A DNA stretch of 8,678 bases from VGEM01 sp033764265. Lineage in GTDB: Bacteria > Pseudomonadota > Alphaproteobacteria > Rhodospirillales > Rhodospirillaceae. The stretch is from assembly GCA_033764265.1 (NCBI GenBank), contig JANRJB010000458.1, positions 1-8,678 of the forward strand. Reading direction: 5' to 3'. The number at the start of each line of letters is the position of its first letter. Position 1 is the stretch's first letter. This document shows positions 1 to 6,245 of the stretch, in pieces. The position numbers were made by a program, and so were the translations under genes. The notes under the pieces are model-generated. The model did no database searches and was not told where the DNA came from. It saw nothing but the letters and a program-made list of their open reading frames with translations.

Positions 1-1519
1 TGCCGCTACCGCACACGTCGGAAAACTTGATGGTTGCGTGGCCGAAGTGCAGCGCGGCCAGGTCGTCCATGTTGTGCAGCGTCTTGGCGCCATCCAACAC
101 GTAGGACATGACGATGGTGTCGTCGACCGGCGCCACGTCGACGCCCAGGCGCGCGAACACATGCAGGTCGAACTTGATGTTGTGCCCGATCTTCAAGACC
201 GCGGGGTCTTCCAGCATCGGCTTCAACAGCGCGATGGCGTCTTTCACCGGCACTTGATCCGGAGCGCTTTCCCCGCTCAGGTCGAGCGCGCCTTGCGCGC
301 CCGTCTGGCCGTGGCGCAGGGGCACGTAGCAAGCCTTGCCCGGCGCGACGCACAGCGACACGCCAACCAGATTGGCGCGCAGCGGGTCCAGGCCGTCGGT
401 CTCGGTGTCGACCGCCACCCAGCCGTTGGCCGTCGCCGCCGCGACCCAGCCTTTCAGCGCGTCGGCGGTCTGCACGGTTTCATACGTCGAGCGGTCGAAC
501 GGCAGCGCGGCGATGTCGGCGACCGCACCCGCCCTCACCCCCTCGCTCCGCGAGGCGCCCTCTCCCCGGGGGAGAGGGATGGGGTGAGGGTGAGTTGGTT
601 GTTGATTTGGCGCTTCCGCCGGCGGTTCGGCACCCAGCTTGGCCGCCACCTTGGCCGTCAGGCTCTTGAAGTTCTGCGCCTGCAGGAAGCCAAGCAGCGT
701 GTCGGCTTCGGGCGCGCGCCAGACCAACTCGTCCAGTTTGGCCGGCACCGGCACGTCGTCCTTCAGCGTGACCAACTGCTTGGAAATTCGGGCCAGCTCG
801 GCGTTGGCCTGCAGATTCTCGCGCCGCTTGGGCTGTTTGATCTCGCCCGCGCGCTTCAGCAGCGTTTCCAGGTCGCCGTAGGCGCCGATCAGCTCGGCCG
901 CGGTTTTGACGCCAATGCCCGGCACGCCCGGCACGTTGTCGGTGGAATCGCCGGCCAGCGCCTGCACGTCGATCACCTTTTCGGGGCCGACGCCGAATTT
1001 CTCCTTCACCTCGTCGGGGCCGATGTCGCGGTTCTTGATCGGGTCGCGCAGTTTCACGCCGCCGCGCACCAGCTGCATCAGGTCCTTGTCGCCCGACACC
1101 ACCACCACGTCGATGCCCTGGGCCTCGGCCAGCCGGGCGTAGGTGGCGATCAGGTCGTCGGCCTCGTAGCCCGCCAGTTCGACCGCCGGCACGTTGAACG
1201 CGCGCGTCGCCTCGCGGATCAGCGCGAACTGCGGGATCAGCTCTTCCGGCGGCGGCGGCCGGTGGGCCTTGTAGTCCTTGTAGATTTCGTTGCGGAAGGT
1301 CTTGCGCGCGGTATCGAACACCACGGCGATCAGTTCCTCGACGCTGTCGTCGCGCAGGTCGTCGAGCAGCTTGAGCAGCATCGACGCGAAGCCGTACACG
1401 GCGTTCACCGGCGTGCCGTCGGTGCGTGTCATCGGCGGCAGGGCGTGGAAGGCGCGGAAAATGTAGCCCGATCCGTCGATCAGGTAGAGCCGGCGCGGCT
1501 TGCTCTTGGTGGCGGCCAC
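1..1519 (-). CDS. polA: DNA polymerase I, N-terminal half (partial, runs off the left edge)
   Basis: DNA polymerase I fills gaps and removes RNA primers during replication and repair. About 506 residues are present; the polymerase domain lies beyond the window. The 5' nuclease domain (about residues 9-300) shows LYLIDGSGYIFRAFHALPP at the start, then GYEADDLIA, SGDKDLMQ (Asp144, Asp146) and GDSTDNVPGVPGIG. The proofreading domain has the Exo I motif DTETDGLDP (Asp371, Glu373) and the Exo II motif NIKFD (Asp451), so proofreading looks intact as far as it can be seen. The Exo III motif is outside. The start is a GTG at 1519, chosen because family similarity begins at about residue 10. It lies 17 bp after the zinc-finger gene, so the two are probably cotranscribed. 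The interdomain linker (about residues 300-331) contains an in-frame palindromic repeat encoding a stretch that begins THPHPIPLPRGEG. Exo I sits about 16 residues later than in E. coli PolA (Asp355), roughly as expected from this insert. Confidence 0.96.
   Translation of the reverse strand, partial: MAATKSKPRRLYLIDGSGYIFRAFHALPPMTRTDGTPVNAVYGFASMLLKLLDDLRDDSVEELIAVVFDTARKTFRNEIYKDYKAHRPPPPEELIPQFALIREATRAFNVPAVELAGYEADDLIATYARLAEAQGIDVVVVSGDKDLMQLVRGGVKLRDPIKNRDIGPDEVKEKFGVGPEKVIDVQALAGDSTDNVPGVPGIGVKTAAELIGAYGDLETLLKRAGEIKQPKRRENLQANAELARISKQLVTLKDDVPVPAKLDELVWRAPEADTLLGFLQAQNFKSLTAKVAAKLGAEPPAEAPNQQPTHPHPIPLPRGEGASRSEGVRAGAVADIAALPFDRSTYETVQTADALKGWVAAATANGWVAVDTETDGLDPLRANLVGVSLCVAPGKACYVPLRHGQTGAQGALDLSGESAPDQVPVKDAIALLKPMLEDPAVLKIGHNIKFDLHVFARLGVDVAPVDDTIVMSYVLDGAKTLHNMDDLAALHFGHATIKFSDVCGSG
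531..591. repeat. REP-like palindromic repeat inserted in frame within polA
   Basis: The sequence can fold into a branched structure. The outer arms CCCTCACCCC (532-541) and GGGGTGAGGG (581-590) are perfect 10-bp complements. Inside them lie a short hairpin, CCTCG/CGAGG (541-555), and a strong inner hairpin, CCCTCTCCCC (558-567) with GGGGAGAGGG (569-578). Dispersed elements with this CCCTCACCCC...CTCTCCCC...GGGGTGAGGG layout are common between genes in many GC-rich proteobacteria (recalled from general knowledge). Here the element has no stop in the polA frame and adds about 20 codons (residues about 309-330) rich in Pro, Gly, Arg and Ser. No second copy was noticed in this window. Confidence 0.8.
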
Positions 1520-1536
1520 GGGGTTCCGCGGCCTGG

Positions 1537-1743
1537 TCAGTGACCGGCGGCGGATTTGGCCCCACCAGCCTTGGCCTCGGTGGCGCGATCGAGCACGTAA
1601 CGCCGGCCGCAATAGGGGCAGTCGATGTGCCCGACCTCGGGCTTGATGTGCAGGTAGATGCGCGGGTGGCCGAGCGCGCCGCCACCGCCGTCGCAGCTGA
1701 CCTGGGTCTGTTCGACGGTGATGGTCTCGACCGGTTCGGCCAT
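1537..1743 (-). CDS. Small zinc-finger protein, zf-CHCC family
   Basis: This is a 68-residue protein with one zinc-binding motif: Cys17, His26, Cys42 and Cys45 (C-x8-H-x15-C-x2-C), in the context CDGGGGALGHPRIYLHI and CPYCGRRYVL. This is the pattern of the zf-CHCC family, whose eukaryotic member is the C-terminal part of complex I subunit NDUFS6. Bacterial stand-alone versions are common in alphaproteobacteria and their role is poorly defined. The protein is probably cytoplasmic; no signal peptide or membrane segment is seen. The ATG at 1743 has a modest AGGGA upstream. It is the first gene of a minus-strand unit with polA, with 17 bp between its stop and the polA GTG. All four zinc ligands are present, so it looks intact. 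The link to respiration is by family only. Confidence 0.88.
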   Translation of the reverse strand: MAEPVETITVEQTQVSCDGGGGALGHPRIYLHIKPEVGHIDCPYCGRRYVLDRATEAKAGGAKSAAGH

Positions 1744-1797
1744 GGCGTGCGCAGTCCCTGTGTCGCAGTCTCGAATCGCCCTTCGGATCGGGCCTCG

Positions 1798-1826
1798 GTT
1801 ATGCGTCCGGGGCCGGCGCTTTTCAA
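1798..1826 (-). promoter_or_regulatory. Candidate sigma-70-type promoter for the zinc-finger/polA unit
   Basis: On the minus strand, TTGAAA (complement of 1821-1826) and CATAAC (complement of 1798-1803) are separated by exactly 17 bp. They match the -35 and -10 consensus at 5/6 and 4/6 positions. Transcription would start near 1790, about 47 bp before the zinc-finger ATG. The site lies in the 132-bp gap between the two divergent units. No equally good promoter was found for the ABC gene on the plus strand. Confidence 0.58.
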
Positions 1827-1875
1827 GCCCGCGCGCCGGTGGTAGGCAAACGTCTCCAACCCTTCCGTTGCCCGC

Positions 1876-2856
1876 ATGTCACAATCGCCACCCACCCAGC
1901 GTTCCGCTCTGCCGCCCCTGGCGGTGGAGATCCGGGGGCTGTCCAAGGTCTATGCCGGCGGCAAGAAGCGCCCGCCCAAGCAGGCGCTGACCGATTTGTC
2001 GCTTAACGTGCCGCGCGGATCGTTCTTCGGTCTCTTGGGCCCCAACGGCGCCGGCAAGTCGACCCTGATCAACATCATGGCCGGCCTGGTGCGCACCACC
2101 GCCGGCGCGGTGCGGATTTGGGACTACGACATCGCCACCCACGAACGACAGGCGCGCTGCGCCATCGGCGTAGTGCCGCAGGAACTGCATCTCGATCCGT
2201 TCTTCACCCCGCGCGAGGCGCTTGAGGTCCAGGCCGGACTGTACGGCGTGCCGCGCGCCGAACGCCGCACCGAGGAAATCCTCAAGGCCGTGGGCCTGCT
2301 CGACAAGGCCGATGCCTATTCGCGCACGCTGTCGGGCGGTATGCGCCGGCGGCTCCTGGTGGCCAAGGCGATGGTTCACACCCCGCCGGTGCTGGTGCTG
2401 GACGAACCCACCGCGGGCGTGGACGTCGAGCTGCGTCAGACGCTGTGGGCCTACATCCGCGAGCTCAACCGGCGCGGCACCACCATCCTGCTCACCACGC
2501 ATTTCCTGGAAGAGGCGCAGGAACTGTGCGACCGCATCGCCATCATCAACCACGGCCGCCTGATCGCCTGCGACAGCACCGAGAATCTGCTGCGCAAGCT
2601 CGACAACAAGTCGGTGCATTTCATCTTGTCGCAGCCGTTGCAGGCGGTGCCGGCGGCGCTGCAGAAGTTCCACGCCACGCTGGCCAGCCCGACCGAGCTG
2701 CAGGTCGGCTATCGGCCCAGCGCCTCGGCGGTCGGCGACATTCTCTCCGCCGCGCGCGATTGCGCGCTGCCGATCGCCGATATCCGCACCGAAGAAGTGG
2801 ACCTGGAAGACATCTTCCTCCAGCTCACCCGCAATCCGCCGCCGCCGGCGGCATGA
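1876..2856 (+). CDS. ABC transporter ATP-binding protein, YadG-like
   Basis: This 326-residue ABC ATPase would power an export-type transporter (CcmA/NodI/YadG group) at the inner membrane. All nucleotide-binding motifs are intact: Walker A GPNGAGKST (residues 55-63), Q-loop VPQE, signature LSGGM (152-156), Walker B VLVLDEP (172-178; Asp176, Glu177) and switch His209 in TTHF. The stretch TAGVDVELRQTLWAYI after Walker B and the TTHFLEEAQELC segment closely resemble E. coli YadG. The N-terminus has a short extension before the domain begins (LAVEIRGLSKVYAGG), so a start a little downstream, such as GTG 1923, is possible; no strong ribosome binding site decides it. YadG normally works with the permease YadH, but no permease gene follows. 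A lipoprotein hydrolase begins 13 bp after the stop, suggesting one transcript. The substrate cannot be predicted. Confidence 0.93.
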   Translation: MSQSPPTQRSALPPLAVEIRGLSKVYAGGKKRPPKQALTDLSLNVPRGSFFGLLGPNGAGKSTLINIMAGLVRTTAGAVRIWDYDIATHERQARCAIGVVPQELHLDPFFTPREALEVQAGLYGVPRAERRTEEILKAVGLLDKADAYSRTLSGGMRRRLLVAKAMVHTPPVLVLDEPTAGVDVELRQTLWAYIRELNRRGTTILLTTHFLEEAQELCDRIAIINHGRLIACDSTENLLRKLDNKSVHFILSQPLQAVPAALQKFHATLASPTELQVGYRPSASAVGDILSAARDCALPIADIRTEEVDLEDIFLQLTRNPPPPAA

Positions 2857-2869
2857 CCGGGCTGTGCTG

Positions 2870-3922
2870 ATGCGCCGCGCGCTCGTCGTCCTGTGCGCCG
2901 CGCTGCTGGCGGTGGCATGCGCGGCCCGCACCGCGCCGCCGGGGTCGCAGGCAACCACGCCCGCGCTGGCCGTCGACCACGTCCTCACCGCCGATGGCTT
3001 GCGACTGCCGCTGCGCGCGTGGCGGCCGCCAGGCGATTCAAGCAACGGCGAACCGCGGGCGGTGGTGGTCGCGCTGCACGGCTTCAATGACTACGCCAAC
3101 GCTTTCGCCGCCGTGCCGTCCGCCGCCGGGGTCGGTCCGTTCCTGGCCGAGCGCGGGTTCGCCGTCTACGCCTATGACCAGCGCGGGTTCGGCGCCGCGC
3201 CCCACGCCGGCCTGTGGCCGGGTGCCGACCGGTTGCGGGCCGATTTCGGCGCGGTCCTGGACCTGGCGCGCGCCCGTCATCCCGGCGTGCCGGTATTCGC
3301 GCTGGGCGAAAGCATGGGCGGCGCGGTGGTGCTGACGGCGCTGGCGTCCGCCGCTCGGCCGCCGGTCGACGGCGTCATCCTGGTCGCTCCCGCCGTTTGG
3401 GCGCGCGCCACCATGCCCGCGCTCTATCGTGTTGCCCTGTGGCTCGGCGCCCGGATCGCGCCGGGCTTGAAGCCGTCGGGCCGCGGCCTCGGCCGTCAGG
3501 CCAGCGACAACATCGCCATGTTGCGCGCCAACGCGGCCGACCCGTTGTTCATCAAGAACACCCGTATCGATGCCATCGCCGGTCTGGTCGACCTGATGGA
3601 CGAAGCCTTCGCCGCCACCCAGGCGCACCCCGCGCGCATTCGTGTGCCGGTGCTTTACCTGTACGGCGGGCGCGATCAGATCATCCCGCGCGAACCGACC
3701 TTGAAAGCCGTGCGGGCGTTGCCGGAGGCCACGGTGACCTTTGCCTATTACCCCGACCATTGGCACATGATGCTGCGCGATCTGAACGGCGCGGGCGTGC
3801 TGGCCGACATCGCGGCGTGGATCGCCGATCCCGGACAGGCGCTGCCCTCGGCGGCCGACCGCGACGCGCTGGCGCGCCTGGCGGCGGCCCCGCCCGGCCG
3901 AGCGCCGCAACCGGGCCGCTAG
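2870..3922 (+). CDS. Alpha/beta hydrolase, monoacylglycerol lipase-like, probable lipoprotein
   Basis: This 350-residue serine hydrolase belongs to the Hydrolase_4/lysophospholipase type. The N-terminus is a hydrophobic signal sequence (MRRALVVLCAALLAVAC) whose Cys17 fits a slightly non-standard lipobox (AVAC), so it is probably an envelope lipoprotein. The fold markers are in order: oxyanion-hole segment LHGFNDY, then YDQRGFG, nucleophile elbow GESMGG with Ser148, acid Asp269 in YGGRDQIIP, and base His299 in DHWHMM. The catalytic triad therefore looks complete. The likely reaction is ester hydrolysis on a glyceride, lysophospholipid or similar acyl ester, but the substrate is inferred from family only. 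An in-frame GTG at 2864 adds two residues; ATG 2870 is preferred because the signal sequence starts there. It is 13 bp downstream of the ABC gene and 11 bp upstream of the next gene. The C-terminal 30 or so residues are Ala/Pro-rich and probably unstructured. Confidence 0.9.
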   Translation: MRRALVVLCAALLAVACAARTAPPGSQATTPALAVDHVLTADGLRLPLRAWRPPGDSSNGEPRAVVVALHGFNDYANAFAAVPSAAGVGPFLAERGFAVYAYDQRGFGAAPHAGLWPGADRLRADFGAVLDLARARHPGVPVFALGESMGGAVVLTALASAARPPVDGVILVAPAVWARATMPALYRVALWLGARIAPGLKPSGRGLGRQASDNIAMLRANAADPLFIKNTRIDAIAGLVDLMDEAFAATQAHPARIRVPVLYLYGGRDQIIPREPTLKAVRALPEATVTFAYYPDHWHMMLRDLNGAGVLADIAAWIADPGQALPSAADRDALARLAAAPPGRAPQPGR

Positions 3923-3933
3923 GGTCGCGGCCA

Positions 3934-4431
3934 ATGTTGCGGCTCTCGTTCACCCGCGTATCCAACGAACGCCACCGGTTTGCGTATGCCCGCGCCGACG
4001 GCAGCGGCGAGAGCCTAGACCTCGAGACCCGCAGTTTCCTGGTCCACGACTTCCTGCACATCGCGGTTGAGTGCGAGGCGCGGATGACGGCGGGATTTCT
4101 GGGCCAGCTCGCCGCCGGCGCGCACTATGCCGACCTCTCGGGCCCCGCGGCGGCGCAATTGATGGCGGCGCCACCGGCCAAGGATCAGGCCGAACGATGG
4201 CTCGCCGAACATATCGTCGGGCCGCTGACGCCGGTCGCCCTGGGCCGGGCCACGCCGCAAGCGTTTCTCGCCGGTCTCGCCGACTGGTCGGCCGCGGTCG
4301 GCCGGCCGATCCCGCCGTGGCTCGATGCCGGTTTCGTCGACCGCGTACTCGCGCGATACCGCAGCCTCGCGGGTCGCTGGCGCGCCACGCCGTTCGGCGC
4401 GGTCATGGACGTGCAGATCGAGCACTTGTAA
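3934..4431 (+). CDS. Conserved hypothetical protein
   Basis: This is a 165-residue protein of unknown function. It starts MLRLSFTRVSNERHRF, with an AGGG about 10 bases before the ATG. There is no signal peptide or membrane segment, so it is probably cytoplasmic. A charged segment, HDFLHIAVECEA (His38, Asp39, His42, Glu46, Glu48), resembles a metal-binding or catalytic cluster, but I know of no proven activity. Proteins with a similar LETRSFLVHD-type segment seem to recur as uncharacterised genes in proteobacteria; this is a recollection, not a search result. The rest looks mostly helical and rich in Ala, Trp and Arg. It is the last gene of the apparent three-gene unit, 11 bp after the hydrolase stop. 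The next feature is the tRNA promoter. Coding status rests on the open frame, tight spacing and sensible composition. Confidence 0.82.
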   Translation: MLRLSFTRVSNERHRFAYARADGSGESLDLETRSFLVHDFLHIAVECEARMTAGFLGQLAAGAHYADLSGPAAAQLMAAPPAKDQAERWLAEHIVGPLTPVALGRATPQAFLAGLADWSAAVGRPIPPWLDAGFVDRVLARYRSLAGRWRATPFGAVMDVQIEHL

Positions 4432-4443
4432 CCGTCCGCACGG

Positions 4444-4459
4444 CGCCGGCCGGCGATTT
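4444..4459 (+). terminator. Weak possible terminator after the three-gene unit
   Basis: A perfect 12-bp palindrome, CGCCGGCCGGCG (4444-4455), is followed by ATTT, 13 bases after the stop of the hypothetical gene. The stem would be only four pairs with a GGCC loop and the T run is very short, so this is a weak candidate. It overlaps the -35 region of the tRNA promoter candidate. Confidence 0.2.
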
Positions 4460-4486
4460 GCACTCCGGGATCGGATGGCCTAGATT
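4458..4486 (+). promoter_or_regulatory. Candidate promoter for the tRNA-Arg gene
   Basis: TTGCAC (4458-4463) and TAGATT (4481-4486) are separated by exactly 17 bp. A GC-rich stretch (TCGGGCCCGC) follows the -10 element, as is usual in stringently controlled stable-RNA promoters. Transcription would start near 4493, about 29 bases before the tRNA. Confidence 0.5.
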
Positions 4487-4521
4487 TCGGGCCCGCTGGC
4501 GCGAATGTTGCGCCCGCCTCA

Positions 4522-4598
4522 GTGCCCGTAGCTCAGCTGGATAGAGCGTCGCCCTCCGGAGGCGAAGGTCAGGGGTTCGAATCCCTTCGGGCACGCCA
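4522..4598 (+). tRNA. tRNA-Arg (anticodon CCG)
   Basis: This is a 77-base tRNA with a complete cloverleaf. The acceptor GTGCCCG pairs with CGGGCAC, followed by discriminator G and an encoded CCA. The D arm is GCTC/GAGC. The anticodon stem TCGCC/GGCGA encloses the loop CTCCGGA with anticodon CCG at 4556-4558, reading CGG arginine codons. The T arm AGGGG/CCCTT encloses TTCGAAT. All invariant bases expected in the T loop are present. It stands alone, after the three-gene unit and before the secretin cassette. No repeat of its 3' end was found elsewhere in the window, so nothing shows it serving as an integration site. Confidence 0.97.
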
Positions 4599-4691
4599 TC
4601 ACTTAATTGCCCAATAAGGTTCTGCATCGGCCGGCGCCGCGCCCATTTGTCGTGGCGAGCGCGCGCCGCGCCGTTCAACTTCGGCGTTGGA

Positions 4692-4744
4692 TCGGTCACC
4701 CCGTTCGCCTTGTAAGGGGGGGTGAATCTGTATACGGTGACCGA
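4692..4744 (+). promoter_or_regulatory. Perfect 9-bp inverted repeat flanking a weak promoter-like sequence
   Basis: TCGGTCACC (4692-4700) and GGTGACCGA (4736-4744) are exact inverted copies, 35 bases apart. Between and beside them are TTGTAA (4710-4715) and TATACG (4731-4736), a -35/-10-like pair with a short 15-bp spacer. The arrangement could be an operator pair over the promoter of the TPR/ATPase/peptidase genes. The rest of the 245-bp gap between tRNA and TPR gene shows no convincing gene or tRNA terminator. Confidence 0.3.
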
Positions 4745-4789
4745 CCTTGCAACGTGTTGGCGCGGCAGGGAATTTGTCGGCGGGGCGAG

Positions 4790-4827
4790 CCGCCGCGACG
4801 ACCGGTGCAAGCACCGGCGCGCGGCGG
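4790..4827 (+). other. Leader hairpin upstream of the TPR gene
   Basis: An outer stem CCGCCGCG (4790-4797) with CGCGGCGG (4820-4827) encloses an inner stem CCGGTG (4802-4807) with CACCGG (4812-4817) and a CAAG loop. A small asymmetric internal loop separates the stems. The structure ends 16 bases before the ATG at 4844, with a GGGGCGGG-type ribosome binding site between. It has no T run, so it is more likely a leader structure than a terminator. Confidence 0.4.
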
Positions 4828-4843
4828 GGATCGGGGCGGGTGA

Positions 4844-6211
4844 ATGAGCGTCCTCTACAAAGCGCTGCAAAAGGCTCAGAAGGAAAACCAGGACCGCAGC
4901 GACACCCCGGCGCCGGCCTTCGACGCCGAGCGGCTGGCCGGTTCGGGGGCGATTCGCGCCGTCGGGCGCGGCGGCCTCAACCTGCGCACCGTCGCCGGCG
5001 TGGTGTCGCTGGTGCTGGCCGTGGTGATCGTGGCCGGGTTCTTCCTGATCGATACCGCGCCGCCGCCGCCACCACCGCGTCCGCCCGTGCAGGTCGCGAC
5101 CCCGGCGCCGCCGGCCCCGGCGCTTCAACCCGCCGCACCGCCCACGTCCGTGTCGGAGGCTCCAGAAGCGGCGACCGCGCCGCCGACCGCAGCCCTGCAA
5201 CCGCCGCCGACCCCGGCACCACCTGTCGCAACGCCACCGTCCGAAGCGCCGGCAATCGTTGCCGCCGCGCCCGCGCCGACCGAAACGTTGATTCCACCAG
5301 CGTCAGCACCTCCCCCGCCGGTTGCCGCCGCGCCGCCGTCGGTGGCTGAACCGACGCCGACTGCCGCACCCGCACCCGCACCCGCGCCGGCGCCATCCGA
5401 CGCCGCCCCGCCGGTGCCGCCGACACCGCCTCCGGCCGCGCCTGCCGTTGCGTCGCCCCCAGCACCTCAACAAGCGCCTTCGGCGCCTCAGCAATTGCCC
5501 TCGGCGCCGCAGCCCATGCCGCAGATCGCCGCGGATTCTCCCGCGCGCATGCTGCAGCCGCCGATCAATATCCGCCGCGCCGAGTACGACTTTTCGGGCG
5601 TCGGCAACGCCGTCCAGGTGCGCGAAGTGTCGCAAGCCGCCCAGGACAACGTCGGGGCGGCTTACGGTGCGCTGGTGCGCGGCGACTACGACATGGCGCT
5701 CGGCTTCTACGACCGCGCGCTGCAGCAGGAACCGGGCAGCGTCATGGCCCAGCTTGGCCGCGGCGCGGCCTTGCACAAGCTGGGCCGGCTGGACGAGGCC
5801 CGCGCCGGTTACGAACGCGTGCTGAAGGCCGATCCGAAAAACCGCGAGGCCCTGACCAACCTGACCGCGATCCTGGCCGAACGCGCGCCGGCCGAAGCCG
5901 TCAGCCGCCTGTTGGAGCTGGAGCGCGATCACCCGCAGTTCAGCCCGCTCAAGGCGCAGATCGGCCTGACCTACGCCAAGCTGGGCGACCTGGACCAGGC
6001 GTTGGGCTACCTGCGCCAGGCGGTCAACCTGACGCCGGAAGCGGTGCTGTACCGCTACAATCTCGCCCTCGTGCTCGATCGCATGGGCCGGCGCGAGCAG
6101 GCGGTGGCCGCCTACGACCAGCTGCTCGACACCGCCGCCGGCGGCCGGCTGCCCGCGGGTCTCGACCTCGCCCAGATCGAGAACCGGGTGCGCTTCCTGC
6201 GCGTGCAGTAG
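4844..6211 (+). CDS. Membrane-anchored TPR protein, MshN/GspB-like secretin-assembly partner
   Basis: This 455-residue protein is predicted to cross the inner membrane once. The cytoplasmic start MSVLYKALQKAQKENQ resembles the short N-terminal motif of GspB/ExeB- and MshN-type proteins that work with an ExeA-type ATPase. One membrane segment lies at about residues 50-69. A very long Pro/Ala-rich linker follows (about 72-240), including a run of Ala-Pro pairs near residue 175. The C-terminal part (about 266-450) holds TPR repeats, for example GDYDMALGFYDRALQQEPGS, GRLDEARAGYERVLKADPKN and GDLDQALGYLRQAVNLTPEA, and would sit in the periplasm. The likely role is to help place or stabilise the secretin together with the next gene's ATPase; this is inferred from the N-terminal motif and neighbourhood. 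A GGGGCGGG stretch just before the ATG supports the start. The ATPase follows after 34 bp. Confidence 0.85.
   Translation: MSVLYKALQKAQKENQDRSDTPAPAFDAERLAGSGAIRAVGRGGLNLRTVAGVVSLVLAVVIVAGFFLIDTAPPPPPPRPPVQVATPAPPAPALQPAAPPTSVSEAPEAATAPPTAALQPPPTPAPPVATPPSEAPAIVAAAPAPTETLIPPASAPPPPVAAAPPSVAEPTPTAAPAPAPAPAPSDAAPPVPPTPPPAAPAVASPPAPQQAPSAPQQLPSAPQPMPQIAADSPARMLQPPINIRRAEYDFSGVGNAVQVREVSQAAQDNVGAAYGALVRGDYDMALGFYDRALQQEPGSVMAQLGRGAALHKLGRLDEARAGYERVLKADPKNREALTNLTAILAERAPAEAVSRLLELERDHPQFSPLKAQIGLTYAKLGDLDQALGYLRQAVNLTPEAVLYRYNLALVLDRMGRREQAVAAYDQLLDTAAGGRLPAGLDLAQIENRVRFLRVQ
5366..5383 (+). repeat. Hexamer repeat GCACCC x3 in the TPR gene linker
   Basis: Three perfect copies of GCACCC, followed by the related GCGCCG, encode part of an Ala-Pro run starting near residue 175. 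Short in-frame repeats like this are prone to length change without breaking the frame. Confidence 0.7.
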
Positions 6212-6245
6212 TCGCGCGCTTAAACCGGATCAGGGGCCGCGGGCC

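Noticed and set aside
38..1543. Plus-strand open frame of about 500 codons opposite polA
   Set aside because: It is the antisense of polA, rich in His, Gln, Arg and Val, with no domain. The minus strand gives an excellent PolA match.
1879..3087. Minus-strand open frame of about 400 codons opposite the ABC ATPase
   Set aside because: The plus strand encodes an intact ABC ATPase here; the antisense product shows no recognisable motif.
4522..4598. tRNA-Arg as an integration site for the downstream cassette
   Set aside because: No integrase gene and no repeat of the tRNA 3' end were found in the window, and the downstream base composition matches the rest.
4736..4751. Sigma-54-like site ahead of the TPR gene (GG...TTGCA)
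   Set aside because: The GG and GC are 11 bases apart instead of 10, which is normally not tolerated.
4403..5200. Long minus-strand open frame crossing the tRNA, containing GIRTPDLRLRRATLYPAEL
   Set aside because: That peptide is the familiar artefact of translating the complement of a tRNA gene, and the frame also overlaps the start of the TPR gene.
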